Program-made: the position numbers and the translations under genes
NCBI GenBank assembly: GCA_035610365.1
Contig: CM069436.1
Location: forward strand, 8,360,937 to 8,424,936
Direction: 5' to 3'
Length of the DNA stretch: 64,000 bases
DNA from: Aquatica leii
Taxonomy: Eukaryota > Arthropoda > Insecta > Coleoptera > Lampyridae
Part shown: positions 12,343 to 22,439 of the stretch, one piece after another
Layout: every line of letters starts with the position of its first letter
Numbering within the stretch: position 1 is the stretch's first letter
Notes under the pieces: model-generated
Databases searched by the model: none
Told to the model about the DNA's origin: nothing
The model's input: only the letters and a program-made list of their open reading frames with translations

Positions 12343-12831
12343 AATTAAACAGTAATTCAACGCCCGACATTAACCACCAATTACACTTAGTCATTTGAAA
12401 AAATTCGGAGTAAAAGTAGTTTTACTGTTTTACACAAATGAACAAAAATGAACACAAAATCCAGCACGTTTAAAACGTCGACAAGTTAACTCTGCAACAG
12501 CTATAGATGTACTGATCGAAGCAGTTAAGCAAACAATGTAATATACTATAATGAGAAGAGTAATGCAAGTTCAAGCCTGTCGAAAATTCCTGTTCAAACC
12601 TGCATGTGGTATTGGGATCGCCAGCGTCGTGCAGTGAATCTTCCTAACTGTTTATTGATATTTTTTTACTGTTCTTATATATTTGTATTTTATTGTTGTT
12701 TCTATATACATTTTATAGCAAAACTTTTGCCATATACTTTGGTATAAATTTTATTACCTGCTTTGGGATGTTTAACGGCTATAAGTTAAAATTCTAAAAA
12801 AAAATGCAAAAAATAAAATAAAAATGGGGTC

Positions 12832-12946
12832 CCCCCAAAATAGGTGGGTGATGGGTAAAAACGGAGCTCATTTTTGAATTCAGGAGGTCATTTTACATAG
12901 GAATCGTCAAGAATGGTATCAGGGACGATTTTCATGCAGACCAGTG
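12832..12946 (-). repeat. Right terminal inverted repeat
   Basis: Reverse complement of the left end. It matches CACTGGTCTGC at the terminus (12936-12946), the TATGTAAAATGAC block at 12887-12899 and the ATCACCCACC block at 12843-12852. Similarity fades inward of about 12832, near a run of C residues. Confidence 0.85.
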
Positions 12947-12949
12947 TAA

Positions 12950-13385
12950 TCATAGGTAAATAGGGTACCAAGTTTATATTATTGACAAAAGTCGCGAACG
13001 TGCATTTTTTGGCACTTTGTTATTTCTCGTAAGCCCACAACTGACACATTAAACAGCCAATCAGAAAAATTTCCGATGTCGAACTTGTCCCAGTTTTTCC
13101 ATATTATTGTCTTAATCGACAGTAAGAAAATTTGCTTATCTATATCTTGGAATAAAAACAAAAACCCATTGTAGTTCTATTATCGATCGAAGCCGACTAT
13201 ATGGTTATGCCGCCAGTGACACACGAGACTTTGTGGGTTTGTGGATTAAGTCAAGAGTTGTGTGCTCCGATTAGATAAGGTTATATGTGGACAATGAACA
13301 AATTAATGTCTGATATACAGTTGCAAGATTAACGCACTTAAACTAACGACTTATAGTATTGTTAATGAACTTATAACCGGGTAAC
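12950..13385. other. No recognisable gene
   Basis: Short AT-rich spacer between the TIR element and the LINE relic at 13.4 kb. The only open frame, about 60 codons on the minus strand, has no known motif. Confidence 0.5.
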
Positions 13386-14830
13386 TTGATGAAACAGGGG
13401 GCTTGACAATGCAAGGGCGCGCACTAATGACATTAAAAAGGCAAAGAGAGACTCTTGGAGAAGATACTATAGGGACGTAGAAAACGAACCTACATGTTTT
13501 TGTCTCTAAAAAGCTTTGAGCGACGACAGTACTGGAAACATCGGTTTCATTTTGATCGAAAGTTCACAGACTCAGTTAAAGGTACTCTGCAGGAACTACT
13601 GCAGAAACAAGTTCCAAGAAATGGCCACCTAAAAGGAACTAGGAGTTATCGAGGAAAATAATGAATCTTTAAAACCTAGAATGGGGAATCAATTCGTGTA
13701 AACTCTTTTAGTCTCTAGGATCTGATGGAATTTATCTCATTATGCTGTAAAAAAGATTTGCTGCTCTACGAAACGTAATATGTGAGGTTATCAGACTCAG
13801 CTTAGCACTTTTGCATATACCCAACGATTGTCAAGGTGGTATTTATACCAAAGCCGGGGGTGACTTACGTACGCTCAGGCGAAATCTTACAGACCGATCA
13901 GCTTGACTTCTTTTATGTTAAAAAAACTTGAAAAAGTAGGTGCCTACAAGGCGGCGTGCTGCTGCTGTGATTCCTTGTTGGAATGCCTATTACAAGAGTT
14001 AGAAGACAAAGAAGTATTTGTTTTATGATACTACTTACAATGTACGGAATCATGCTCTCGATGACAAAGGCCGTCAAGTATCTAGGATTTACTCTTTATA
14101 CCAAACGCTCATCTGGAGAACGCGGTTCTTAATGCAACCAAACGGATGGTCGGTCAGACATGATGATTGAAACCCACAGAGATCAAATGGTTAGATACTG
14201 TGGTGACAAGATGTATCATTACATACGGTGCGCTTGTATGGGGAGAGAGAGCCAGTCTGAACAGCATGGTTTCAGAGCTGGGCTGGGGAGAATTACATGT
14301 CTACTAACAACAAGAGCGATGAGAACTACGACCACAGCAACTACGGAAGCATTATTATCTTTTCTACAATGACACCTCGTTTTATTGTTTGAAGCTAGAC
14401 GATTAGCATAGAGTTTGCAGATACGCGCACACGTATATACAACGTGCTACGTGAAGAAACTATCTTAACTATGAGATCAGACTTCACAAAATATTATCAC
14501 ATCTTAAAGAAATTTGAGATTACGCCGTCACGAGATTAGTGGACAAGAAACATTTACCCAGGTGTGGTTAAAGGAAATATATGGTACACAGATAGGGCCA
14601 AAAGTCGTATATTTGGAGGCAGGCACCACAGGATGCAAATTTTGCTGACTTTTGGTAAATATGCGTCCGCTTTTCAAGTTGGAGTTGCTGCTATCGACTG
14701 GTGTGTCAGGATTATCGACTCGAGCTTTTTTAGATATTGAAATAGTATTTGACCATGCTGCTTTCACTTTTATTGGACAAGCAATGGAGATAAAAGACAT
14801 CACATTTCTAGTGCGAAACTAGATCATCTC
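13386..14830 (+). pseudogene. Jockey/R1-group LINE ORF2 relic, copy 1
   Basis: Heavily frameshifted non-LTR ORF2. Recognisable pieces in order are a basic segment reading SWRRYYRDVENEPTC near 13440, the RT finger YRPISLTSFMLKKLEK near 13890, a collapsed middle, LNATKRM-x-IKW...ITYGALVWGERASLNS at 14130-14260, then LTMRSDF and the RNase H start IWYTD near 14575. Much of the RT palm, including the catalytic box, is missing. A second, shorter version follows directly and repeats the 13.94-14.73 kb part. Confidence 0.62.
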
Positions 14831-15730
14831 AATGCTCAGGAATCTGACGGTAACAGCTACTTTGTACGGTAGCACTGTAGGAACCAATGAGATTGGCAGG
14901 TGCCTACAAAGCGGGGTGATATCACCTCTGCTGTGTCTCCTAGTTATGGACGGCCACACGAGTTAGAATTAGAAGACAAATAGATGTTTGTTTTGTAATA
15001 CTACTTACAATCTACGGGGTCACGGTCTTGATCAGAAAAGACGTGATGTATATATGAAACTTACTCTTTTTACCAGACTGACTTTAACGCTCATCTGATA
15101 AACTATGCAACGAAGGGTATCACGGTTCTTAATGCAACCAAACGGATGGTCGGTTACACATGAGGATTGAAACTCACAGTGACCAAATGGTTAGATAATG
15201 TTGTGACAAGATGTAATATTACATACGGTGCGTTTGTCTGGGGTGAGAGAGTTAATCTGAACAGCACGGTTTCAAAGCTGGGCGAAGAGAGCTACGGCCA
15301 CAGCAATTATGGAAGCACTAATATCTCTTTTAGAATAATACTTTGTTTTAATGATGGAAGCTAGACAACTAGCACACGTATATACAACGTGCTGCGTGAA
15401 GAAAAAATCTTAACTATGAGATCAGACTTAACAAAAGATTATCACATTTAAAAGAAAAGTGTGGTTGAAGGACAAAGGTCAAAAATCGGAACGGTACCGG
15501 GTCGGAATATATCGAGGCAGGCACTATGGAATGCAATTTTGCTGATTGGGTAAATATGGCTGCGCTTTTCAAATTGAAGTTGCTGCTATCGACTGGTGTG
15601 TCAGGAACATTATCGATTCAAGAGCATACACAAACGGTCGTCAGTAATAAAATTGAAACTGATTACAGCATGCAAAAACAGTCTGAAAACATTAGGAACT
15701 CGTCAACATGTTATATGCACAGTTAAAAAG
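14831..15730 (+). pseudogene. Jockey/R1-group LINE ORF2 relic, copy 2
   Basis: Begins with an RT segment reading RCLQSGVISPLLCLLVMD near 14900, the usual QGGVISPLL motif of this group. It then repeats the order of copy 1: LNATKRM, ITYGAFVWGERVNLNS and LTMRSDL, ending with the AIDWCVR segment near 15600. Shared landmarks are offset by 1000 bp (14131 and 15131) and about 895 bp (14691 and 15586). The two therefore differ by indels but look like a tandem duplication or two nested insertions of one family. Confidence 0.58.
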
Positions 15731-16024
15731 AAAGTTGCCTTGGATTTATAACAAAAACGAAATAAGAGCCGGAGCGCAGTGGTAACGATCGTGGATTCTT
15801 AAAAATACGTGACTCTTTGGAAAACTCAAACGGTTCTGGACCTTGTTAATCAGAAGAACACGCTATTAGTACCTACCCTACAATGTGTCAAGTCACTAAA
15901 TTCTAAAAACAAAACACAAAAAAAATTGGCTTGCGAACAGGTTAATTAATCAAAAGTTTTGTCGAAACCTTTTTGCAATTAATGCTTAAAAATGGTATAA
16001 CTGTTACTTATAAATACTTGGTCT

Positions 16025-16192
16025 ATGATGTTCGTGTTTTGTCGGTTAGCTGCAATCCCTAGACGGGGTGCTCTTAGAATTGCTGCTATGACTTGGGACA
16101 ATCCGCTTCAAGCGAAATGGGATTATGAAATGAAGAATCTGAACTTTACATCACATAACATACGGGAATACTTGGTTGTGTTTGACGATTAA
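16025..16192 (+). CDS. Small unassigned open frame, 55 codons
   Basis: Reads MMFVFCRLAAIPRRGALR and continues with TWDNPLQAKWDYEMKN to a TAA at 16190. The composition is more protein-like (Trp, Cys, Arg, mixed charges) than the surrounding AT-rich noise, but I recognise no family. It lies between the LINE relics and the gypsy LTR, so it may be a fragment of an older element. The rest of 15.73-16.31 kb holds nothing I can name. Confidence 0.2.
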   Translation: MMFVFCRLAAIPRRGALRIAAMTWDNPLQAKWDYEMKNLNFTSHNIREYLVVFDD

Positions 16193-16309
16193 TTAGATTT
16201 ATTAATAAAACAAAGACGAAGCATTAAGCTTCTATCTTAAGATTTCACAAACACATTGTTATACAGCAAATTGCTACCTTTGATTTAGAGAGCTACCGGC
16301 ACTACCACA

Positions 16310-16805
16310 TGTTAATGTTTTCCGAGATTGAATTAGAATCCAACTGCTTGATTAACTGCATTTTTTTCTTATATAAACGATACGCGAATCGCCATGTTTG
16401 AACTACAAACATAAATTATATTTAAAATAAAATACAAAATTGCGAATTTAATAATATAATTGTGATGTAATCCGATAGACACATTCCTTACAGTGTTATA
16501 ATGTGTATTAGCAAATTCCTTGCAATGTCATAACATGTATTGTGTATTAGCAAATTCTTTACAATGTCATAACAAATAAGCAAACATTTTAAATGTAGGC
16601 TAACAATGAAATGGTTAAATGTGGAGCTAAGCATTTTATGTGTATGGTTTGATATGCCTTTAAGTAGTCGAAAATAAAATAGGTTGTATTTAATAGCCAT
16701 CTTTAATCCCTACCTGGTTACACACTTACTAGAACTGAACTCCCTAACCCCACAAAGTTTGACATACAGGGTACTGCATAAAAATTTGTCCCCTAACATA
16801 CCACA
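16310..16805 (-). mobile_element. Gypsy 3' LTR (probable)
   Basis: Reading on the minus strand, a G-rich polypurine tract (about 16806-16821) precedes TGTGGTATGTTAGGGG at 16805, a plausible LTR start. A TATATAA box lies near 16371. The LTR seems to end TTAACA near 16310. Inside are two near-identical ~45-bp pieces with ATTAGCAAATTC and CAATGTCATAACA at 16495-16580. Only this LTR is present; no matching 5' LTR exists upstream of the pol region. Confidence 0.5.
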
Positions 16806-16838
16806 TCCTTCCCCCACACAATGTAGACTCACACGCCC

Positions 16839-17425
16839 TCACTCGCGATACCTCAGGTAAGGTTTCCTTTCACGAACCGGATTCCTTCGTGGCGCTTCCG
16901 GCTCTTCTCGTGAAAGTGGTATTTTATTTTCAGCGCCCTCGACCAACTCGGCATTTGCAGTTTCGCAAGTCACGCTGCCTTCACTATTTGTAGATTTTCC
17001 AGTTGTTGGAGTCAGTTCGTCTTGATCCTTTTTTTCCGTTTCTTCTTCTATAATCATGCATGGACGCATTTGGTCTCCATGTTTCCTCTTTGTGGAACCA
17101 CCTACCTCCACCAAATAAGTGTATGGGCCCGTTTGTTCGATAATTTCCCCCGGCGATGAGCCCTTTGTGGTGGGGTCGTTGACCCATACTGGCTGAATTT
17201 GTTCGAACCTCTTGAAACGCGCGCCCTTATCATGAAGGTTTTTCTGCCTGGTTTGTTCCTTATCCATGCTTCTAACAATGTCGGCTTTCAATTGATCAAA
17301 CAAAGATCTCGGACGTCTTTCGAACAGTACCTTACTGGGTGCCCTTTCGGTGGAGCGTTGAGTTGTATTCCTAAAAACGAGAAGGAAATCCTGCAGCCGT
17401 TCTTCGATGGGTTTGTTGTTTTATT
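16839..17425 (-). pseudogene. Gypsy A integrase C-terminal part
   Basis: Open from about 17.42 kb to the stop at 16839. It reads NKPIEERLQDFLLVFRNTTQ, then APSKVLFERRPRSLFDQLK, followed by a chromodomain-like or GPY/F-type tail that includes GPYTYLVEVGG near 17.1 kb, and an acidic-to-basic end finishing RERKPYLRYRE. This tail binds DNA or chromatin in gypsy integrases. It is the continuation of the integrase core at 18.9-19.5 kb, separated by an insertion. Removing the insert in principle places the two parts in the usual order. Confidence 0.75.
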
Positions 17426-17659
17426 TTCGGAATGGTACTATCGTTTATATTAATGATTCTGCATCATCTTTATTTTTGCATATTCTAAGTTTCGTTCTCT
17501 CTTCATTTCTCTTGGCGATTTTTTGGAAATTCTGTTAGTCTGTTTTTTTGATGGCTTATCTTGGGTAGTTCCTGCCATTGTTTGTGATAAATTTAGAGAA
17601 CAAATGTTTTTCCCATTTTATTAAGCGGCGATCGCTGCATGAAGCGTTGGCTGAGACCC

Positions 17660-18175
17660 TCCAAAACATTTTTCAGAGGTTATTGTGACGTCTGTCTTTG
17701 TTTCTCCGTTGCGTGCGTATATGCTAGGGTTAACGGGTAGATTTAAGACCTTTAATCTATTGCTGATTGTATTTTTGAGTTGACGCTATTTTTGATTTGT
17801 TTGGTCACTATACCATGAAGTGGAGTTTGCTGTGGCGTCCATTCCAAATATGATTTTTAGGTTAGTGTACGTGTTTATGATTTTTCCATCGTTTTGACAT
17901 GCGGTTCGATTGCTTTTCTGTGTGTGAAGTACATGGAAACGTTCTTATTCTAGCACATACATAGGTTTTGGTGGTGAATTGCCAGATATTTTGGATTTGA
18001 AACTAATATGGTTGCGTGTTTATGGTTGTTTGCATTACCCGTTCTCTGTCTTTGTAGTTATATGGTTTTTGCACTAACGTGATTTCAGTTTTGTTTTTTG
18101 AGAGAAATTGGTTTAGTTTATCCGTGACTCTTCTGTCTTTTTGCAGGTTTTTGTGCAAAGGTTATATTGTAGTTT
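17660..18175 (-). pseudogene. LINE endonuclease domain fragment
   Basis: Minus-strand frames read LQYNL...LNQFLSKNKTEITLVQKPYN, then IIFGMDATANSTSWYS and LKVLNLPVNPSIYARNGET, ending DVTITSEKC. This is the order of the apurinic-type endonuclease in non-LTR ORF2: N-terminal strand, a motif corresponding to GDFNA, then the D-V-T stretch. Several frameshifts are present and no reverse transcriptase follows. The family is probably I/R1-like. Confidence 0.6.
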
Positions 18176-18176
18176 A

Positions 18177-18300
18177 TTACGAAGCTTTTGTTTTAGTAGG
18201 TTCTGTTGGTAACAACCACGTCACCATGGCTAGCTGAGATGTCGGTGAGTGAGCGTGGTTGAGAATGCTATAATAGAAAAGAGAAAAAATAGGCGCTACT
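18177..18300 (-). repeat. Exon-like dispersed repeat, copy 1
   Basis: Shares about 95 bases with 40365-40460, both on the minus strand. A pyrimidine-rich tract ending TATTATAG (like a 3' splice site) is followed by a frame starting ILNHAHSPTSQLAMVTWLL that stops after 29 residues at 18177. The other copy reads ILNYAQSSTSQLAVVSWLL and then diverges. The block can also fold: AACCACG pairs with CGTGGTT across about 30 bases. It may be a LINE 5' region, since the endonuclease fragment follows directly, or a real duplicated exon. Confidence 0.45.
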
Positions 18301-18904
18301 TCGTTTTACTGGCAAAATCTTCGGCTTGGAAATACCAATGGTACGTCTGAACCTACTATCGAAGAGATTAGGAAAAAAGTTAACAACAGTCAACGAGATA
18401 AAGTAACAGTGTATATATACATATTTTCTTTAACTAATAACAAATGCCATTTGCTATTACAAGCGATAACAAAATAATAATAAGCAAGAAACAGAATAAA
18501 AGTAAGCGTTACATAATTAGACAAAAATTATAAAAGAAATCGATCAAGTATTTACGTTTACATGCAGTTGCGACAATATAGTAAATATAATTAGGAGTGA
18601 ACGTTTAATTGAGTACAATTTATAAGACTTAATCGCCGGTAGCTGGATATTAGCTACGTCAATAATGTTATTCTTGAAGCTTGCGAAGATTGTAAGCTTA
18701 CATTCATCGACTAAACTCTGGCTTTGACTACGTTTAAAGTTAAGGATATTCGATTAGCAAAAATTATTAGAGATTTTAGTTATACAAAAGAAAAACCGTT
18801 GAGAGCTGAACCAAATTAAATCGCTGAAGGCTGAACACAAACTAATAATATAGCTTATGACTTAATTTAAATAATGCAAATACATACGTTATTTAATACA
18901 CATT

Positions 18905-21290
18905 AAAAACTCTCTCCAACAGACTCTCCGCCAGACCGTTGGTCTGAGGATGGTAAGGAGTTGAGCGGATAATCGTAATTCCCTTTTCTCTACAAAAATG
19001 CGAGAATTCCTCGGAGATGAACTGTGGCCCATTATCAGAAACAATAATTTTTACCCACCCTGGAGAACATTTCTCTATTTGTTAATCATTCTACCGGCTG
19101 TGGTTCTCTTCATTGGTAAGATTTCCAACCAGCGTGAATAAGCATCGATGACCACCAACTACATTTTTTCTTCAAAGGCCCTGCAAAGTCAATGTGAATG
19201 CGTGACCATGGTTCCGTTGGTGGACTCCAGGGGTAGAGTGGCATTTTTGTGATTGATTGCCTTGATTCTTGGCATGTTGAGCACGTCTTAACAAAGTTTA
19301 AAATGTCTTTGTCAATGTGTGGCCAAAACACGTGTAATTCTGCGTTAGATTGCATCACTGTTATTCCTGGGTGTCCATTATGTAACATGTTTAATATGTT
19401 ATCCTTCAGAGATTTGGGTATGCATATTCTACCTTTCCATAATAAAATTTTATCTTCATATAAAAGTTCATCTCTCTTTTCATAATACGTCTTAAGTTGT
19501 CCGGAATCTTGTTTTTTTCTGGCCAGTATGTGGTTATACATCTAATTACCTGTTGGAAACTTTCATCGCTGCTTGTTTTGGATTGTAAATTTGATTTTGT
19601 GATTGGCCCTAAGTGTTGGAGTCTGAGAGTTAATAATTGTGCTCGTTTCGGTAGCTTCACTTCATCCGTTGTTGAACTTTCAGTTGTAGCCAAAGGAAGT
19701 GCTGGACCATTCTCTTTCCCAGGTTGGTACGCAATATCGAAATCGTAGCTGTTTAATATCATTGCCCATCTCAGCAATCTATTGCTCGCAATCTTAGGCG
19801 TTTCTCTATTTCTGTTAAAAATACGCTCTAAGGGTTTATGATCTGTTCGGATCGTAAAATGACGACCATACAGAAAATGATGAGAAAACGACTTACCGCA
19901 AAAACAATTCCGAGAACCTCTTTATCAATGGTAGCGTAACGTTTCTCTACTTCGGAGAAGGTTCTTGAAGCAAAAGTCAAAGGTTTCAATTTCCCATCTG
20001 GAAACTGATGAAAAAGTACAGCACCAGCCCCTTTTTCACTTGCATCGCTTGTCACCACTATAGGTAAGTCTGGATTATAATGCACCAAAGTGTCGCTCGA
20101 AGTTAGTATTTTCTTTAATTTTTCGAAAATGGTTCCTTCATCCAAATGAAAATATTTTCTTTCTTCAAATCATTGTATAAGGGAATGCGAATGACGTGTA
20201 GATTTTCAATAAATCTGCTGTAGTATGTAATTGAGATTAAGAAAGACCTCAATTCTTTTGTGTTTGTGGGAGCTGGCATTTCACGAATAGCTTGTAAATG
20301 TCTGTTAGTTAGGTGTAAACTCTCTGCATCGATCACATGACCTAAAAAGGAAATGTTTTTCTGTAACCACTTACACTTTGTCTTTTGTGTTCGCAGTCCT
20401 GCTGTTTGTAATCTGGTTAACACTTGTTCCAGTCGTGTCAAATGTAATTCTTCTGTTTCTGCTGTTGCCAGGATGTCGTCCAGGTAGCAAATCGTTCCGT
20501 CGATTCTAGAGAGTAGCTGATCCATTATTCGTTGGAAACAAGACGGCGCAAAGTTTACTCCAAATGGTAGCCTCTTGTATTGATAATAACCTCGGTAAGT
20601 TGCTATGACCAGATATTTCCTCGAATCGGGGTGTACTTGTAATTGTAGATAGGTATCCTTCAGGTCCAGTTTTGAAAACTATCTTCCTCCATTTAACTTG
20701 GCCATGATGTCTTTGAACCATGGTAACGGGTAGTCGTCTTTTGTTACGCATGGATTTATGGTAACTGAAAAATCACCACAGATTCTTATGCCTTCGTTTG
20801 ACTTGACCGCCAGTACGATCGGTGTTGCCCATTCGATCCGGTCCGGTCTACCATGTTGACCGCTTCTAATACGTCTTCTTCAACCAATCGATCCAATTCG
20901 GCCATTACGTTTTCTTGCAAAGCGATAGGTACTGGTCTAGGCCAAAATGTTTTTGGTACTGCGTTTGGTTTCATGTGGATCTTGATTAGGGAACCGTTAA
21001 TTGCCCCAATTTTTCCACTGAAAAGTTTTTTATGTGCTTCTAATAATTTTGACACTTGTAAAAAGTTAACCGTTTGGTCTGATGTTGTTTCATTGTCTCT
21101 CTCGTTTACCCTTCCTTCTGTTGATGCATTTGTTACTTGGCATAATTTTGCCTCTGGTGGAAGTGGTAACTTGAATTTTAAGCACCAATCAAGTCCGAAT
21201 AATGGTATATCGTCTGACAAAGTCACACAAATCGGCAAGTTCATTGTACTACCGAAAGCAGTTACTGATACCTTACCTACATGAGGCTGT
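18905..21290 (-). pseudogene. Gypsy A pol: protease end, RT, RNase H, integrase core
   Basis: From high to low coordinates: GKVSVTAFGS and LFGLDWCLKF (end of protease, about 21.2 kb), then an RT N-terminus with FWPRPVPIALQENV. The RT palm follows with the catalytic CYLDDILATAE near 20.48 kb and FLGHVID. RNase H has VVTSDASEKGAGAVLF near 20.05 kb and YATIDKEVLGIVF. A linker comes next, then the integrase H2C2 finger HNGHPGIT...CSTCQES near 19.3 kb and the core with HIDFAGPL. The D-N-G-P-Q-F part is frameshifted near 19.03 kb, and the core ends AESLLESF-like at 18.91 kb. Stops and shifts rule out function. Confidence 0.8.
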
Positions 21291-21299
21291 GTAGGGGTC

Positions 21300-21949
21300 A
21301 GTAATAATTACACATTTATTAAATACTTTAACTCTTCATAAACAGCACATTAGATCTCTCGCTGACACGCCAAAAGAATTTTTAAAAGAGATTCCAATTG
21401 GATCTTAATGCAACGAACAGAGATGCCCAAGGTAAAAGGTTAAGACGGAAAATCTTCAAGAATGACATATAGGAAAACAAATGCACCAAACAAGGGTATA
21501 AAATAAAACAATATTTAGTAATACGTGTGCTAACCGAGGTTTCTCACGACGAATAATGCAACGATAACAAAAAATAAACGAGGTTCTTAATGGTGTTAAA
21601 ATAACAAAACTGTTACATACAATATTGAAAAACTTGTATCTCAGAAACTAAACAAGAAATGACAGTCTGAAACATAAATTACACAATGGAAATGCTAAAT
21701 CGGTGAAAACCAACAAACGGATGTTTTAACAACGTAAATTATAAGTTAATTGAAAACAAAAATTTACTTACAAATTCGAAATAATAAAAATGATTTAAAA
21801 TACCTCAAACTAATTAACTAAAAGCATTCAAATCTTCACAAGATGCGAACGTCGAATTAAAACGATCGTAAATACGAGGGTCGACAAAAAAAATCTAACG
21901 AAGGTTACAAACAAGTGCAGCTGGTCTGGATACTAAGGGTGTAAAGAGA
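21300..21949. other. No recognisable gene
   Basis: AT-rich sequence between the truncated gypsy A and a LINE tail. It may include decayed LINE sequence, but nothing is supportable. Confidence 0.4.
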
Positions 21950-22330
21950 AACCTAATGGAGGTCGCACTAGCTAAAAAGGACATAACAGGGGACATATAT
22001 TTGACATAAACCCGCCTTCGGAATCTCCTACAATACTCGGCAGGAATGAGGCAAACAAAAACTCTTCTTTACAGAACCACAATTAAATAGTCAAAGCAGT
22101 ATCGAGCTTGAGTCTAAGGAAATTCACAGGACTAATAACATGGCATTTTGGCCATATGTCGCGGATGCTTGGAGGAGGACGAGACTCCGCAGCATTTGCT
22201 ATGTAAATGCGAAGCATACCAAACGAACAACGGTTCATGGCAAACCAAAGCTACTCTATGATGAGTGAAAAAATTCTTATGGAGTAAGGTTTCAGACTTC
22301 ATAAACGAAACAGAACTGCTAAGGAAGTAA
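21950..22330 (+). pseudogene. LINE ORF2 C-terminal fragment with zinc finger
   Basis: The plus strand reads RKFTGLITWHFG, then after a frameshift CRGCLEEDETPQHLLCKCEAY at 22160-22215. This is the characteristic R1/Jockey-group C-terminus: an LTGH-like motif, then C-x2-C...H-x3-C. RNase H sequence before it is too decayed to define. A tail reading KVSDFINETELL follows. Confidence 0.6.
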
Positions 22331-22439
22331 AAATCAGAGTTGTACAAAATGACCAATGTGAAAATGACCAATATGACCGCAGTGCAGGGAGGTCAGACGA
22401 ATCACCATCAAAACTTTTCAACCGACTCCTAGATTAATG

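Larger units (their letters stand above)
10388..12946 (-). mobile_element. TIR DNA transposon of unrecognised family (CACTGG ends, TAA flanks)
   Basis: A 2559-bp unit bounded by long terminal inverted repeats. Both ends start CACTGGTCTGC, and both outer flanks are TAA (10385-10387 and 12947-12949), consistent with a 3-bp target duplication. One gene is inside on the minus strand (10688-12342). CACTR ends with 2-3-bp duplications are the signature of the CACTA/Mirage/Chapaev group, so membership there is a hypothesis. The enclosed protein shows no transposase motif I can name. Copy decay is modest, with one frameshift and one stop, so the insertion may be fairly young compared with its neighbours. 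Confidence 0.75.
17426..18904 (-). mobile_element. Insertion splitting the gypsy A integrase
   Basis: About 1.48 kb that does not belong to gypsy. It contains a LINE endonuclease fragment (17660-18175), an exon-like dispersed repeat (18177-18300) and about 600 bp of AT-rich sequence without a gene. A 42-codon basic open frame (MAGTTQDKPSKKQTNR...) runs from 17578 to 17450 on the minus strand and is not recognised. No target duplication could be defined at the edges. Confidence 0.6.
16310..21290 (-). mobile_element. Gypsy (Ty3-like) retrotransposon A, 5'-truncated and interrupted
   Basis: Minus-strand LTR element with protease end, RT, RNase H, integrase and 3' LTR in normal gypsy order. Gag and the 5' LTR are missing: homology stops near 21.3 kb. 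The integrase is split by about 1.5 kb of foreign sequence (17426-18904). Subdomain wording resembles the insect elements often labelled K02A2.6-like. Frameshifts occur at about 20.8, 20.7, 20.1 and 19.8 kb. Confidence 0.8.
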
